Source: Leucosporidium creatinivorum
Taxonomy: Eukaryota > Basidiomycota > Microbotryomycetes > Leucosporidiales > Leucosporidiaceae
Direction: 5' to 3'
NCBI GenBank assembly: GCA_001600635.1
Contig: BCKL01000013.1
Location: forward strand, 679,396 to 743,395
DNA: 64,000 nucleotides
A program made the translations under genes and the position numbers. Below, piece by piece: positions 20,274 to 31,735 of this stretch. A model generated the notes under the pieces. The model ran no database searches, was not told the DNA's origin, and was given only the letters and a program-made list of their open reading frames with translations. The first letter of the stretch is position 1. The number at the start of each line of letters is the position of its first letter.

Positions 20274-23200
20274 ATGTTTGGCAAAGTGAACAACCCCTAC
20301 GAAGAGGTCGTCGGTCAGTCTCTTCTCTTCTCTTCTCTTGCCCTTGCCCTCCCGCGCCACACGCACCCTCTAGCCCGAACTGACGCCGCTCTCTCGATTC
20401 CAATACAGCCAAGGCGACGGACGAGAAACAGACCGAGGTTAATTGGGATATTCTTTTGACCGTGTGGGATAAGGTCACTGAGGATGGGGAGGCTGGGTGA
20501 GTACACGAGCAGTGCTGCTGACGCGTGACGAGCTCGAGCTGGGCGGGGAGGGCCTTGGAAGGAGCTGAGGTGGGCTGCAGAGAGGCAAGGAGGGAAGTGA
20601 TCTGACGTGCTGCTGGTGCTCTCGGGGAGAGTGCTGGTCGGCGTCTGACCTTCCTCTCCAACTTGCTCGCTGGGCTGTTCGCACGCTGCGGCGCAAGGCT
20701 GCCGCTGTACTCCAGTGATTCGCGAGGGTCGTCGGTACTGGGCGAGTACTGGTGGCCCTGGTATGAACCCCGCTTGGAGCAGCAGCTCCACCGAGCATCG
20801 CCGAAGCCGAGCAGCGGCGTGGAGGACATTGGAACGGGAGCAGAAAACTGCAGGGCTGAAGGCAGGTGTGCACATCAGGAGGTCCATTGAGCGAACTGAT
20901 GAATGGCTGGCGCACTCGTGGAGCGCGTCGGTCGTCGTCTGATTGTCGATGAGCTGGTCCGTCTGGTCCGCCGAATCGCCCCCGACGGACGAGCTGCCGT
21001 ACTCTACAGCTTGCGGGGCTTTTTGGGTCTCTCCAGTAGAGGTCTGAGTAGCTCGCTGATGTAGAAGAAGCGAACCAGCTCTTGACCGTTGATGACTGCT
21101 GAGAGCGGAGGAGCGCGATACCTCGGCGTTCGCCCTGCCGTCGCTTACGTGCAGTACGAGGTCAGCATGGTCGATAGATCCGGGCTGCCCTTCTCTCTCG
21201 CTACTAGTTTTCGTCGGCGTGCGTCTTTTCGAGGCCTACGAGGGCTCGCTCCCACTCTCGCCGAGGATGGGGACGGCCTTCTTCTTGGGTAGCTCTGTTG
21301 AGACGCAGCCGCGGGCTTCGAGCCTGATGATGTCGCTCCTGCTGCTACACTGGGACCATCGCAGACGTCGTGCATAGCTCAGAGCCAACTCAGCTGGCCT
21401 CGACGCCCAACTTTCTCGGCTCGGCGGAGCGGAGGGAGTCGACGTCTGAGGTTCACGAAGTGGGCTCACCCCGAGTCCTGCCCCTCTAGCTGATGAGCCC
21501 CAGGTGTGGGCGTACATCTTCGCTGTCGACTGGTTGCTCTTGCGTTCTGTCGGCGCAGGGGAGGTCGGTCTTCATTTGGCGGTGAGGCGCGCTCTCGCGA
21601 CAGTTGAGACGCTCCGACTTGAGCTATCGGCCGAGGCGAGGCCGATGCGCTGCTTACTGATCGTGCGGACCTGCGCCTGAGTGAGGTGTCGGCTCGGCGA
21701 TCTGTTGAAGTAGGCTGCAGCCTTCTGGGGCTTGAGCTGCAGCTGCGTGGCTTCGTGGGACGGGAGCTGTCGGAGCAGACACTCGGATTGGTGTAGCTTC
21801 AGCAAGGGTCGCGCAGCGTCTCATGAGGGCTCGCTTCTCGCTCTCACGGGGAGGACGCCGCCTCCATGATTGATGAAGCGTGGAGGGCCCCTGGTGGGAG
21901 ACTGCGGTGCTCTCAGAGCTCAGTTTCGTCGACTCGCGGTTGCACTGGCGAGCTTCGGCGAGCTGGACTGTGCAGGAGCGGCGTTCCCAACTGACTTCGA
22001 GGGCGTATCTCGCGGCTTGGCGGAGTCGAGGGCTCGTCTTCTGCTCGCGGAGGGATATCTACTGCGAGGTTGCGCGTCTCGGCTGCATCTCATTAACGAC
22101 ATGCGCCGACGCGAGTTGGGCTGGCGGGCTCCTTCCCGCACGAGCAGTGCGGGAAGGAGCTCGCCCAATGCCCGACTCGTTGCTGCTATCGATAAAACAC
22201 GAAGCTGGTCAAATCGCTTTGGACGAGGAGCGAAGAAGGACGATCGCCACTTCGCTCGTGCATCTCAATGAGGTGCAGGAGCGAGTGTCTCTGCCCGATT
22301 TCCTCCTTCGCGCCTCCGAGCCGAGTGTGGCGACGCTCCTACTTAATGCTGTGGGAGAGCTGCATCACACCACTCGGGAATCCGTTCGTTGCTCAGCGGA
22401 GCTGCGAATTGGCTCCGTGAGGTGCTTGCTGAGGACCTTCACGTCGGGCATGAATGTCCGTTCGGCAAGCTCAAAGGTCATCTCGGTCGATGAAGCTTGT
22501 CTCGAAGTTCGAGGGGGGCTTCTCGACTGCATCCAACTATCCGGGTCTGCTCTTCTCTCAGATCGCAGCAGCAGACCTCCACTCGCACGCGCGAGCGCAT
22601 TGCCATTCCTTTCGGCGGCGAGCTCTGAGAGCAGCTTGCGCGACGGGTACTCGAGCGGTAGTGACCTCGCATGCATGAGCCGGAGTACACGTGATCGTGC
22701 CAGGTGATCTGGAGGATGGCGTCTTCGCCGTGACGGGCAGCTCTCGGCTCGTACAGCGCTGAGCACTCGCTCGTCTCTCGGTATCACCATCGCCCCAGAA
22801 CCTCCGCGGAGTCGTTATTGCCGGCCTCCCTCGCACCCAACGAACGCGTGGACATCTCTCTGACCACCCTCTCACTTCTGCCAGAGCCCGCAACTGCGTC
22901 GCCGCCCTTCAGAAGCGACTGCAGCACCGAAGCGCCAATGTTCAGCTGTTCTCGTTGACGGTGAGCTTCGGCGTCCCTTCGAACACGCCCACCCGCTGAC
23001 CATCCCCCCATCTACCTCTCCCACCGCTTCATCGTCGCCCTTTCGCTCCTCGCCCTTCCTCATGTCCGCTAACGCTCGCTACAGCTCGCCGGCGCCCTCG
23101 TGAACAACTGCGGCCCCTCGCTGCACCGCGAGATCTCGGGCAAAGCCTTTACGCAAACCCTCATGCGCCTCATCAACGACCGCACGACCCATGAGAGCGT

Positions 23201-25942
23201 CAAGAAGGAGGCGCTCGCCAAGATTGAGGAGTGGGTCAAGGAGTTTGGGAAGCGGGATGAGTTTGGGATGTGAGTTGCTGAGAGAGAGAGTGAAGAACCA
23301 GGGTGGAGCTGATTTTTGGTACCGATGAACAGCATGGTCGAGACGTATGAGGCGCTCAAGAAGCAGAGTGAGTCGAGCGTTCGAGGCCGAGCCGAGGACT
23401 AGAGCTGACCGTTCGCTGCTCTGTTCCAGACCACAAGTTCTCCTCCGACCGACCTGTCACTCCGGTCGACCATCGCGTGAGTAGCGCATCTCTTCCTTCT
23501 CTTCGCTGTCTGCTGCCTCCTCCGTCCTTCTCATCCCCTCTTCGCTGGCTTGTGGCTGACCTCATCTACCTCTTCCCCTCGTCGCTCCTTCCCTTCTCCT
23601 CGGATTCTTATCCCTCAACAACAGTCCGAGGACGCCATGCGCCGCGAAGAAGAAGAGCTGCAACGCGCCCTCGCCGAATCGGCGCAAATGGCCGACCCTC
23701 GTCGCGGCTTCGTTCCCTCCCAGCCACCCTCCGCCTCAGCCTCAGGCTCCAAAGCTCTCCCGCAACACCCCCCATCAAACGGCTACGAACCGGCCTTCCA
23801 TCCCCCTTCTCGCTCCTCCAACATTCCTGATCCTCGAGCGGCGCAAGGGAGGGAGAGGCGAGTACGAGCGATCTATGATTTTGAGGGAGGGCAGGGACCG
23901 GATGAGCTGCCGTTCATCAAGGGAGATGTGATTAGGGTGGTGGAGACGGTTTATGCTGATTGGTGGAGGGGAGAACTGAGGGGGAGGGAGGGCATCTTCC
24001 CGGCGAATCGGGTGGTGAGTGGCTCGTTCAGCTGACATCGAAGGGCGAAAGCTGATCTTTCTCTCGCATGCCTGAACAGGAGGAGATCCCCGACGCTCCT
24101 ACGCCTGCTCCCGCACCCGCACCAGCGGCAGCACCTTCCTCCGACGCCGACATGGAAGCCGAGCTCTTCGCAAAGTCGGCTAGCATCGATCAGCTCTTGA
24201 CCATGATGCGGAATGTTAGCGCTCGGGGCGAGAGCTTGACGGACAATGATGAACTGGCGGTGAGTCGTCTTTTCGCACGGCCTCGTGGGGGGCGGAACGG
24301 CGAGCGAGGAGCTCACGCGCAACCTCTTTTCTCACAGGATCGGTACAACGAGGCCATGGCGCTGGCGCCAAAGGTCGTCAGCCTCATTCGCAAGTATGAT
24401 CAGAAGCAGGGTGCGTTCGAGTCACCGCAGTAGGCTATCGACCTCGCTTCTCGGCGCTGACCTTGCCTTCGCTTTCGATCCACAGCCGAGCTACGAGAGA
24501 TGAACGACAAGTTTGTCAAGGCCAAGGCTACCTACGAGCAGATGGCCGGATACGGTGAGCCGTTCACCTCGCCTTCGCTCCGTTGCGCTGTCGCTCATCA
24601 CTTCCTCCCTCCCTCGCAGGACATGGCGGCTACCCACAAGCAGCACCTCCTCCTCACCAACAGCAGCAACAGCAGTCCCCCTACGGACAACAAGCACCTC
24701 AGCAGCAACAGTCGCCCTACTACCCTCAGCAGCAGGCGCCTGCACCTCAACCTCAGCACGATCCCGAGCAGGAGCGACGCGAACAGGACGAGAGGGAGCG
24801 GCGCGAGTACGAGGAGAAGTATGCGCAGTACGAGAGGGAACTCGCTGCGTACAACCAGCAGCTTCAGGCGCAGGTGAGTCCTTGCCGAGATCGAAGGAGC
24901 GAAGCCGAGTCGTCGCCGACATCGAACGAGGTCTACGCGGATTAGAGCGCCGACTTTTTTTTCTGTCGCTCTACAGCAACAGCAGCAGGCTTACACTCAG
25001 CCTCAGTCTGGCCCTGCGCCTCAGCCCGACCCTGCTACTCAACAGGTGAGCTTCTCGAGCCAACGAGCGCCGAGCATCGCTAACCCATCCATTCGCTCGC
25101 AGTGGCAAGCGGACCCTCGCCACGCCTCCAACGACCAGCACTACCACCAAGACCAAGCTCTACCGCCGCCCAATGGCGCTCCCGTCGCTGCTTCCTCGGA
25201 CACTCGGCAAGGCCAGTCTCCTCCGCCCGGCGCGACTCAGCAGTGGGCTTCGGTGCAGGCGGCACAGGCCCCTCCTCCCCAAGCCGAGCCGATCTGGGAC
25301 GGTCAGCAGTGGATCTACCCTCAGCAGCACGCTCATCCTCCGACTTCGCACCACGAGCAGCAGCCGGCGTCCATCTCTTCCCCGCCCCCTGCAGCACTCC
25401 AGCACGCCGCTTCGCCTCCTCCCCCAGTGGCCGGCTACACCGCTCCTGGATCCCAAGCCTACCCCGCTCAGCCGTACCCCGACGTAGCGGCGCCTCAGCA
25501 GCAAGCTCCCTACGCGATGGCGCCTTCCCCCGTTGGAAGTCTCGGCTCGCCAGCAGCTCCCTACGGTCTCGCAGAGCAAATGCAGCATCTCTCCGTGGAC
25601 CCCTCTGCGCACCCTCAGCAGCACCAGCAGAATCCCCCCCACGTCGCTCGCTACCAACTCGACGATCGACCTCTTAACGCTGCCTCGCCTCCTCCCGCTC
25701 AGCAGTCGCCCAACGCCGCCTACTCGTCCCTACCTCAGCAGAGCTCAGCTCAGCTCTACCAGCCGGCCGTCGCCGGTGCGGTTGTCGGCTCTCCTGCCCC
25801 CGCCGAGCAGCAACAGGCCGAGGACGACCCTCAAGCTGCGGCCGAGGCGTGGGCAAAGTACCATCGGGAGAAGGCCGAGTACGATGCATATGTACAGCAG
25901 CAGGCGGCGATGCAGGGTGGGATTCCGGCGCCGGTCGCTTGA
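20274..25942 (+). CDS. HSE1: HSE1/STAM-like ESCRT-0 subunit with a 2.4-kb intron
   Basis: Ubiquitin-binding subunit of the ESCRT-0 complex, partner of Vps27, sorting cargo at endosomes. The VHS domain runs from [13 protein letters not shown] and [13 protein letters not shown] across a 2388-nt intron (20497-22884). It continues as [31 protein letters not shown] and [14 protein letters not shown] ubiquitin-interacting motif follows ([15 protein letters not shown], about 23640). Then comes an SH3 domain ([38 protein letters not shown]). A GAT-like helical region spans about 24140-24560 ([38 protein letters not shown]). The C-terminal third is Gln/Pro-rich and ends GGIPAPVA at TGA 25940-25942. 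The domain order VHS-UIM-SH3-GAT is diagnostic. Confidence 0.93.
20497..22884 (+). other. 2388-nt intron of HSE1
   Basis: Donor GTGAGT and acceptor CTGCCAG join the VHS frame exactly (GG|A, Gly). It is far longer than the usual 50-100 nt introns of the window. Open frames inside, such as 21880-22707 on the plus strand, show no recognised domain. It contains the long hairpin at 22112-22179. It may hold an insertion or a noncoding RNA; I see no transposase or reverse transcriptase motif. Confidence 0.75.
22112..22179 (+). other. 68-nt imperfect hairpin inside the HSE1 intron
   Basis: The inner stem pairs 22123-22141 with 22147-22165 (19 pairs, one G-U) around a 5-nt loop. An outer 9-pair stem (22112-22120 with 22171-22179, one G-U) follows after a small internal loop. 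It looks like a structured RNA or a residual inverted repeat. No function is assigned. Confidence 0.6.
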
Positions 25943-26473
25943 GGTGCAGGCAGCTCTGAGAGAGCGTCGAGGTTGGAGCACGGTTGGTAGCTGGATAGTA
26001 GTGGAGAGTGGGATGACCGTAGACCTGATGTGACTAGTTCTCGAGTTCGTCCTTACACTCGGGCTACCGGATCCTACGAGAGCAGTAGCAAGCGAGACGG
26101 GAGGGCTCAGCAATGAGGCTCGGCGCTGATCAGTCTGCTCGGTAGCTACACGAGAGACGATTCAAGCTGTGCAGAAGTTTCAGAGGTGACATGAGCTGCA
26201 CTTTGAGTGGTTGAGCTGCTTCTCACACTGCTCAGCTGCACCTCGAGCGCTTTCGCCGGCGAAGGGAAGTCGCTCGGCCGAGTTTTCTCACCCTGTAGGG
26301 GCTCAACGGTGTTGCTGGGGCTGCAGGTCGACTCGTTACAGTCTTTTGTGCAGCGCGAGATCACCCTTGGAGCTCTGCACGATGTTCGGTACACGAGAGC
26401 CAGCTTCAAGAGGCCGGGCAAGGTAAAATCGCCTCTTGCCTTCCTACCTCTCACTCGTCTCAAACTCGCAAGC
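25943..26473. other. Intergenic region HSE1 / SANT-E
   Basis: 531 nt with no supported gene. It is the presumed promoter of SANT-E and is rich in CAGCTGC-type words. An in-frame open stretch upstream of the SANT-E start is probably 5' UTR. Confidence 0.5.
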
Positions 26474-27504
26474 ATGGCGCCTCGCGACGACCTCTGGCCG
26501 CCGAGCGAGGACCACCAGCTGCTCGCCCTTGTTGAAAAGTACGGCGACAACTGGCAAGCCGTGTCCGACAACCTCGTCACGGAGAAGGTCGACAAGAGAA
26601 CTTCTAACGCTTGCAAGCTGAGGTGTAGGTGTCACTATGGGGCTGGTCGCGGGGACGAGGGACTAACTCTATGCGCTACAGGGAAGAGGCTCGGTGGCAG
26701 TCAGACGGCGCAAGCTTCGGCTCGCTGCCAGTCGAAGAAGTCGGAGAAAGCTTCGCCGGTCTCGACTAAAGTTGGCGCGGGTGGCAGCCAAGGTCAGCTT
26801 TCTTGGCACATGCTATACCCTCTCAATCCTCCCAGCTGACGCCGACCGACCCTGCAGCCTCCAAGAAGCGCAAGGCGCTTGTTCTCGAGGACTCGGACGA
26901 CGAGGCCGAGACCGAATTCTCGGCTAGCAAGAGCAAGCGCAAGAGCAAGGCGGCGGATTCGCAGGTTCACTTCGATCATCTTGCCACTGGAAGCTGTACA
27001 CCTGGCAACTGGAAGCGCCAGCTGACCTCGCTCCTCACAGGTGCTGCTGAAGAAGGAGGTCGAGGACCTCAAAGAGGAAAAGCTCGTTCGTCGTCCCAGC
27101 AGACTCGCCCTGTGGCTCAAGCTCATGCATACTTCCTCTTTCACAGAAAATCGCCGAGCAAGCTCGTATCCGCTCCGAGATGAGGGAGGACAACCTGCAG
27201 AAAACACTCAGCGACGTCGTTGGCATCTTCGGCCGCTTCACTGAGAATACCGGCGTTTGTCCAGGTACGGGAGCGGGCGGTGGAGGCGATGGAAAGAAGA
27301 AGGTGGCATTTTCTGCTGAGAAGGATGGCAAGGATGGTGCGAACGGCGACGATGTGGATGGTCGTGAGTCTCTCGGCGTTGACAGCTCGGCGAGAGCTCC
27401 GCTGACCGCTCCCATCGCTCGCAGGACAATCAGGCAGTAGCTTAGCGACGATAGTGCTTGTAGGATATCCTTGCCTTCTTTTTGTAGCTTTGTCGGGGAG
27501 GTAA
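26474..27504 (+). CDS. SANT-E: SANT/Myb-like coiled-coil protein
   Basis: Function unknown. The start gives MAPRDDLWPPSEDHQLLALV, EKYGDNWQAVSDNLV and SNACKLRW, a good SANT/Myb helix-turn-helix with both framing Trp residues and the C-x3-W of helix 3. The intron beginning at 26625 splits that Trp codon T|GG, as in SANT-A to D. The next exons are basic (SQTAQASARCQSKKSEKASP) and then acidic followed by basic (LEDSDDEAETEFSASKSKRK), suitable for a nuclear localisation signal. A leucine-zipper-like coiled coil (VLLKKEVEDLKEEKL) precedes KIAEQARIRSEMREDNLQKT and IFGRFTENTG. The tail is Gly/Lys-rich; the last junction is uncertain and my reading stops at 27502-27504. It stands alone rather than in a tandem pair. 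Confidence 0.7.
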
Positions 27505-27780
27505 CGCGCCTGCTTGTTCCGATCTCGAAGCGGCGACGAGAAAGCGAGCGAGGTCGACCAGCTCGACATGAGTTCGCTGCAGGACGAGGACTGAGCTCTC
27601 GATCGAAAGGATCTGACGGCTCCATGGCGCTTCGATTCGCGATGAAAGTCAAGTCAAATCGAGTTTTAATCCTCGCCGAGCCATTCAGATCGTTTCCTAT
27701 CCGCTCGCATCGCAGCTATTGCTCACCTGTTCCAAGATCAAGAGCGTCAGCAAAGCACAATTTTCGAAGGGCTACATGAC
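27505..27780. other. Convergent intergenic region
   Basis: 3' flanks of SANT-E and the F-box-like gene. Nothing recognised. Confidence 0.5.
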
Positions 27781-28958
27781 TCACGCATCGTCGAGGTAGC
27801 TCTCCCATTCAGCGAACTCGCCCTCCCCTCCTCCCTCGCCGAGTTCGTATGCGATGTTGATCCCAAGCTGAGCACACCTCTCCTGAACCGCCGTGAACTT
27901 CCTGCGTTCTCCAATCTCCTTGCACGTGCTACAGAGGTAGATATCGTCCGGCAGTACTAGGCGCTGGAGGCTTTGGAGGGAAGCTGGCGCCGGCGAGATC
28001 GTTAAGAAGGACTGGAGCTCAACGAGTTGCGTTCCGAGTCGATCGAGCTCGCATTCGTTGTTCAACGGCGGAGGGATGAGACGAAGCTGTTGTAGCGACG
28101 TAGGGAGGTGCTTTAATGCCGACCGGAGAGGGAGGTCAAGCCCGTCGTCCATGATGCCTCGAGCGAGGGAGAGGTTCTGAAGTCGATGTATCTGGGGCCA
28201 CATCTTATCAGAATAGGGTTGGAAAAGCTGGCAGGAGTCGTCGAGCCTAACCGTTGTGAGCTGAGTCAGAGAGGAGAGAGCTTGAGCGAGGGCCGAAATA
28301 GAGGGGGAATAGCGGTTCACGTATCCGAGACTGAGAGCGACGGAGATAGCGGAGAGGGTAGTCAACGAGCTTGGCTTGAGGAGGTGGGTCCAGGCGTCGC
28401 GAGGTTTGACGACGACGTCGACGATAGACAGCCAAGCCAACCGGGGCAGCATGAACGGCGCAACACGCTTTGTACAGTCGACTTGGACGTTGCGAAGGTG
28501 CAGCTGGGTGTGGACTAAGAGAATGAGTAAGCGACTGAGGATGCAGGCGAGATTTGAGAGGAGCGAGACGTACAGGGAGCCGAGCCGAGCGTCGCGAGCG
28601 AAACGCCGAGATCCTTCAGGCGCAGGTCCACAGAGCTGGTGCACTGCTTCAGCACTTCGTCCAAGCCTTCAATATCGGTAATAGCTCCACCACCTGAGAC
28701 GCGCATCGACGCGACCTGCCCAGCGAGTCGACTACCCGTCCCCTCGGTGGAAGCGATGAACCTCGCCACGGTCTCGTCTCCCGCCAGCAAGACATGTCGG
28801 TAGAGCTCGAGCTGCGCCGACGGTGCCCAAGCCTTGCAGACGAGCGCGTAGGAGAGCAGGATGGCGTAGCGGTCTGGGAGAGCCTCGAAGGAGATGGTCG
28901 AGGGGAGCGAGAGGAGGATGATGCGGTGGATCAGCTCGGCCGGGAGGGAAGGGGCCAT
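27781..28958 (-). CDS. F-box-like, leucine-rich protein
   Basis: Probable substrate adaptor of an SCF ubiquitin ligase, by inference. The N-terminus MAPSLPAELIHRIILLSLPS followed by LLSYALVCKAWAPSAQLELY has the LPxEll..I and C+xW pattern of fungal F-box-like domains. The rest is Leu-rich with irregular repeat-like spacing (VASMRVSGGG, LRNVQVDCTKRVAPFMLPRL, LQNLSLARGIMDDGLDLPLR, LQQLRLIPPPL), as in degenerate LRR F-box proteins. One intron separates the first exon from the second near 28514-28575. The stop is at 27781-27783 after EWESYLDDA. An upstream in-frame Met at 28997 is possible; 28958 was chosen because the F-box begins directly there. Target unknown. Confidence 0.7.
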
Positions 28959-29174
28959 GTCGGTAGAGCTTTGGGGTTGGCTTATGGGCTGTAGCAAATT
29001 AGCCCCGAGGTCAGCGGGACGACTCAGCGAGCTCTCGAGCTGAGCGCGCAGAGAGAGAGAGCGAGCTCACCGAGCTGTAATAGAGTGAGCGCCTAGAGCA
29101 GCGAGCTGTAGCAGAGCAGTAAGAATCCTGTCCAAACGAGTCGAAGCTGCCGTACCCGAGCACAGAACGAGGTG
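28959..29174. other. Divergent intergenic region F-box-like / BTB gene
   Basis: 216 nt with several GAGCTGTA/CTACAG words. Presumed bidirectional promoter. Confidence 0.4.
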
Positions 29175-31129
29175 ATGGCAGGAGCACAAGAGTTCGATTT
29201 CGAGCTGCACTTGCAGGTCTCTCTCCCGCCGCTCACTGCTCGCTCTCGTTTGCTATTGTCCTACAGCTCCGGCCTCGCGCTCAAAGGAAAGCTGCTGGGC
29301 TACGTCACACTTCCCACTACCGCCCTCCTCGCTCGCTGCTCTTGCTGGGACACAAGGGACGCGTCGCTTCAGAGATCGTACGCAGGGACCTGCTCGTCGT
29401 CGAAAGTGAGTGGTTGTTCTCGCTACAGGGAGCTTCAGGGGATAGGTGCAGTCATCTGATGTGCTCTGCACTGCTCCGTCAGCGCCCGGGTACGCTGAAG
29501 CGCACTCGGAGAGCAAGAACAAGGTGTTGAAGGAGCAGCTCGCGCCGTTGTGCAGCTCAGTAGCTGACCTCTACCTTTTTTCACTGATCCACAGTCGAGG
29601 TTATCTCCTCCTGCCATCCCTCCCTTCGCCAGCTCTCGCTCCTCCCCTCTGAGCTCGCCCGCTCGGCATCGCCGAAGCTCCTTCGCCCCTTCCCCTCCGC
29701 TCGACCGCATCGCCACGAACAAGTCATCAAGCATTCTCGAGAAGCACTCTTTCGATCTCAGCTGGGACTTCGACGTCGACACAAACGACACCGCGACCGA
29801 CCTGAGGCAACCGCTCAAGACCCGCTTCGGCGAGGTGGTGCTTCAAATTACCATCAAGGAGCCGCAGCACATGGTGCAGACCGTCTGGTTTGATGGCGTG
29901 GAGCATGGCTCGATCGGTCGCAACTTCAAGCCCTCCTCCACGCTGTTCTGGGTCGATGCAGAAGGGAAGTCGACCTACATTCGAAACGGCATCTGGGGCA
30001 ACTACGCCCAATTCCCGCCCCATCGATCGCAACACACTCGACTTGATCTCTCCATCTGCGATCCTCAAGTCTTCAGAGATGCAGAGGCTGCCGATGCCAC
30101 GTTCAAACGCCTTACCCATCGGCACTATCGCTACGTCTTCACACTCGGCGACGTGTTGCCCCCGCTGAGCGAGCTGTAACCTTTGCCGAAAAACGCAATC
30201 AATTGCAACGACTCCTGTACGTCAGGATTATACGGCAGCGCCCGGCACTGACGCTCGCTGACCTGCCTCTTGACCTAGCAGCTTCCTTACTCGCGAAGCA
30301 CCCAAACAATGTCCGACTCGTCTTCGAGAGCATCGGCGCCGACCTTTGGAGCGGTGTTTCTTTCCTCTCCAGCTCGTCTCCCTACTTCAAGACTCTTCTC
30401 GCCTCGGACGACTTCGCCGAGAGCATACGCCGTGGTCGGAAACGACCGAAAATTGAGGAAGGAGAGACGATTGTGCTGGATGAAGATTCGACAGCGGGGT
30501 CAAGAGCGAGATCAGCCACCGAGGCGCAGTCGACGTATGGCCATGGCCATGGCGACGACTCGGACGAGGAGACAGACGCCTTCATCAGGCGGCGCAGCCC
30601 TTCTTCGGTCGAGGATAACAGCGATGACGGCGACTTCACCTACCGCGAGGTGAAAGTCGTGGAGTCGCCCTACACCACCTACCGCGCCGTCCTCCTCTAC
30701 CTCCATTCTGGCTACATTGCCTTCGCTCCTCTCTCCTCCACCCTCCTCCCCTTCGATCCCGCCGCCAAGCAGACCCGCGAGCAACTCCTCGACCAACACC
30801 TCACCAAGACACCATCTCACCCCTTCCCCGTCTCCCCTAAATCAGTCTATCGCCTTGCCCACCTCCTCGAAATCCCCTCGCTTTGCGACCTCTCCCTCGC
30901 CGAATTCGGACCTCAACTCAAGATCAATAACGCCGCCCGAGAGCTCTTCTCCAAGACGAGCTCCCTCTACGACGACCTGCGCGCTATCGTACTCGCCTTC
31001 GTCGTTGAAAACTGGGCCGAGGTCAAGGGCAGCGAGGGGATGAAGGAGATGGAGACGCAGGCGAGGACGGGCCAGCTGCCGCATGGGACAGCCATCTTCT
31101 TCGAGCTTCTTCCTCTTGTCTCCAAGTGA
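29175..31129 (+). CDS. BTB/POZ domain protein with MATH-like N-terminal region
   Basis: Possible cullin-3 adaptor or transcriptional co-factor, by family inference. The C-terminal exon (about 30286-31129) reads HPNNVRLVFESIGADLWSGV, SFLSSSSPYFKTLLASDDFA and later YTTYRAVLLYLHSGYIAFAP. That is a BTB fold with an acidic insertion (DSDEETDAF, EDNSDDGDF) between strand and helix blocks. The exon at about 29616-30170 contains HSFDLSWDFDVDTND, RFGEVVLQITIKEPQH and RYVFTLGDV, resembling the MATH-like segment often found before the BTB in these fungi. Upstream exons from MAGAQEFDFELHLQ join in frame but are less certain. The junction between the MATH-like and BTB parts (30150-30290) has no clean phase match and needs transcript data. 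The end is VSK, TGA at 31127-31129. Confidence 0.65.
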
Positions 31130-31735
31130 GGAGGCAGAGCTGGTGGGCGGATCTCGGCGCAGGGTTGAGGGAGGTTCGGGGCTCGGCGGAGAGGGGCAGT
31201 CGAGACCGAGGTTGATCAGTAGGGCCGAAGAAGGTTGTGCTACATCAACGCAAAGCAGATTTACAATCACATGTGACTCGGAGTGAAGCGAAGGCGGATT
31301 CCAGGTCACGAGGAGAGAAGGGCGGCGGGCCAAGGCTCGCGGGCTTGGGCTCGAGAGGAGAGCGAAAGACCGAGTTGTGAACGTCTGCTTCCCACCGTTA
31401 CCTCGTCCTAACAACCTACAACTGATCGTCAGATGGCGATGGAATGCTGAACCAGCTCTGTAGGTCGTTGTGCTCTCCATTGAACCCCGAGCTGATATGC
31501 TGATCCGCGCTTCCCTCGTTCTTTCTTAGTCGCCGTCTTCTCCTCTGCTCGATATCGTTATTCTACACCTCGTTATCACCTAGACCCACCTACCGACTTG
31601 GACGTCGAACTCCTCCCCGTACATCGACCTACAACTCCTCCAGCGCCCTCCCCAGCTCTCGCTCCCTCGTCATCCGAGCAGCTCCTCAACTTTCACCTCG
31701 AATCGCTCCTCAAGCGAGCAGAGCAAGGTTTAGCG
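31130..31735. other. Intergenic region BTB gene / phosphate transporter
   Basis: 606 nt. It holds the promoter of the SPX transporter gene. TGTAGGTCG is at 31459-31467 and the reverse core ATCGACCTACA at 31623-31633. An open frame leads into the chosen start (31598 on) but lacks SPX features, so I treat it as 5' UTR. Confidence 0.5.

Noticed and set aside
20254-20915. Three overlapping ~150-190 residue frames on the minus strand over HSE1 exon 1 and its intron
   Set aside because: They overlap each other and the HSE1 exons, are Ser/Arg/Pro-rich and contain no motif. Shadows of GC-rich sequence.
21880-22707. 275-residue open frame (+) in the HSE1 intron as a nested gene
   Set aside because: Composition follows GC-rich noncoding DNA, there is no recognised domain, and frames on both strands are similarly open.
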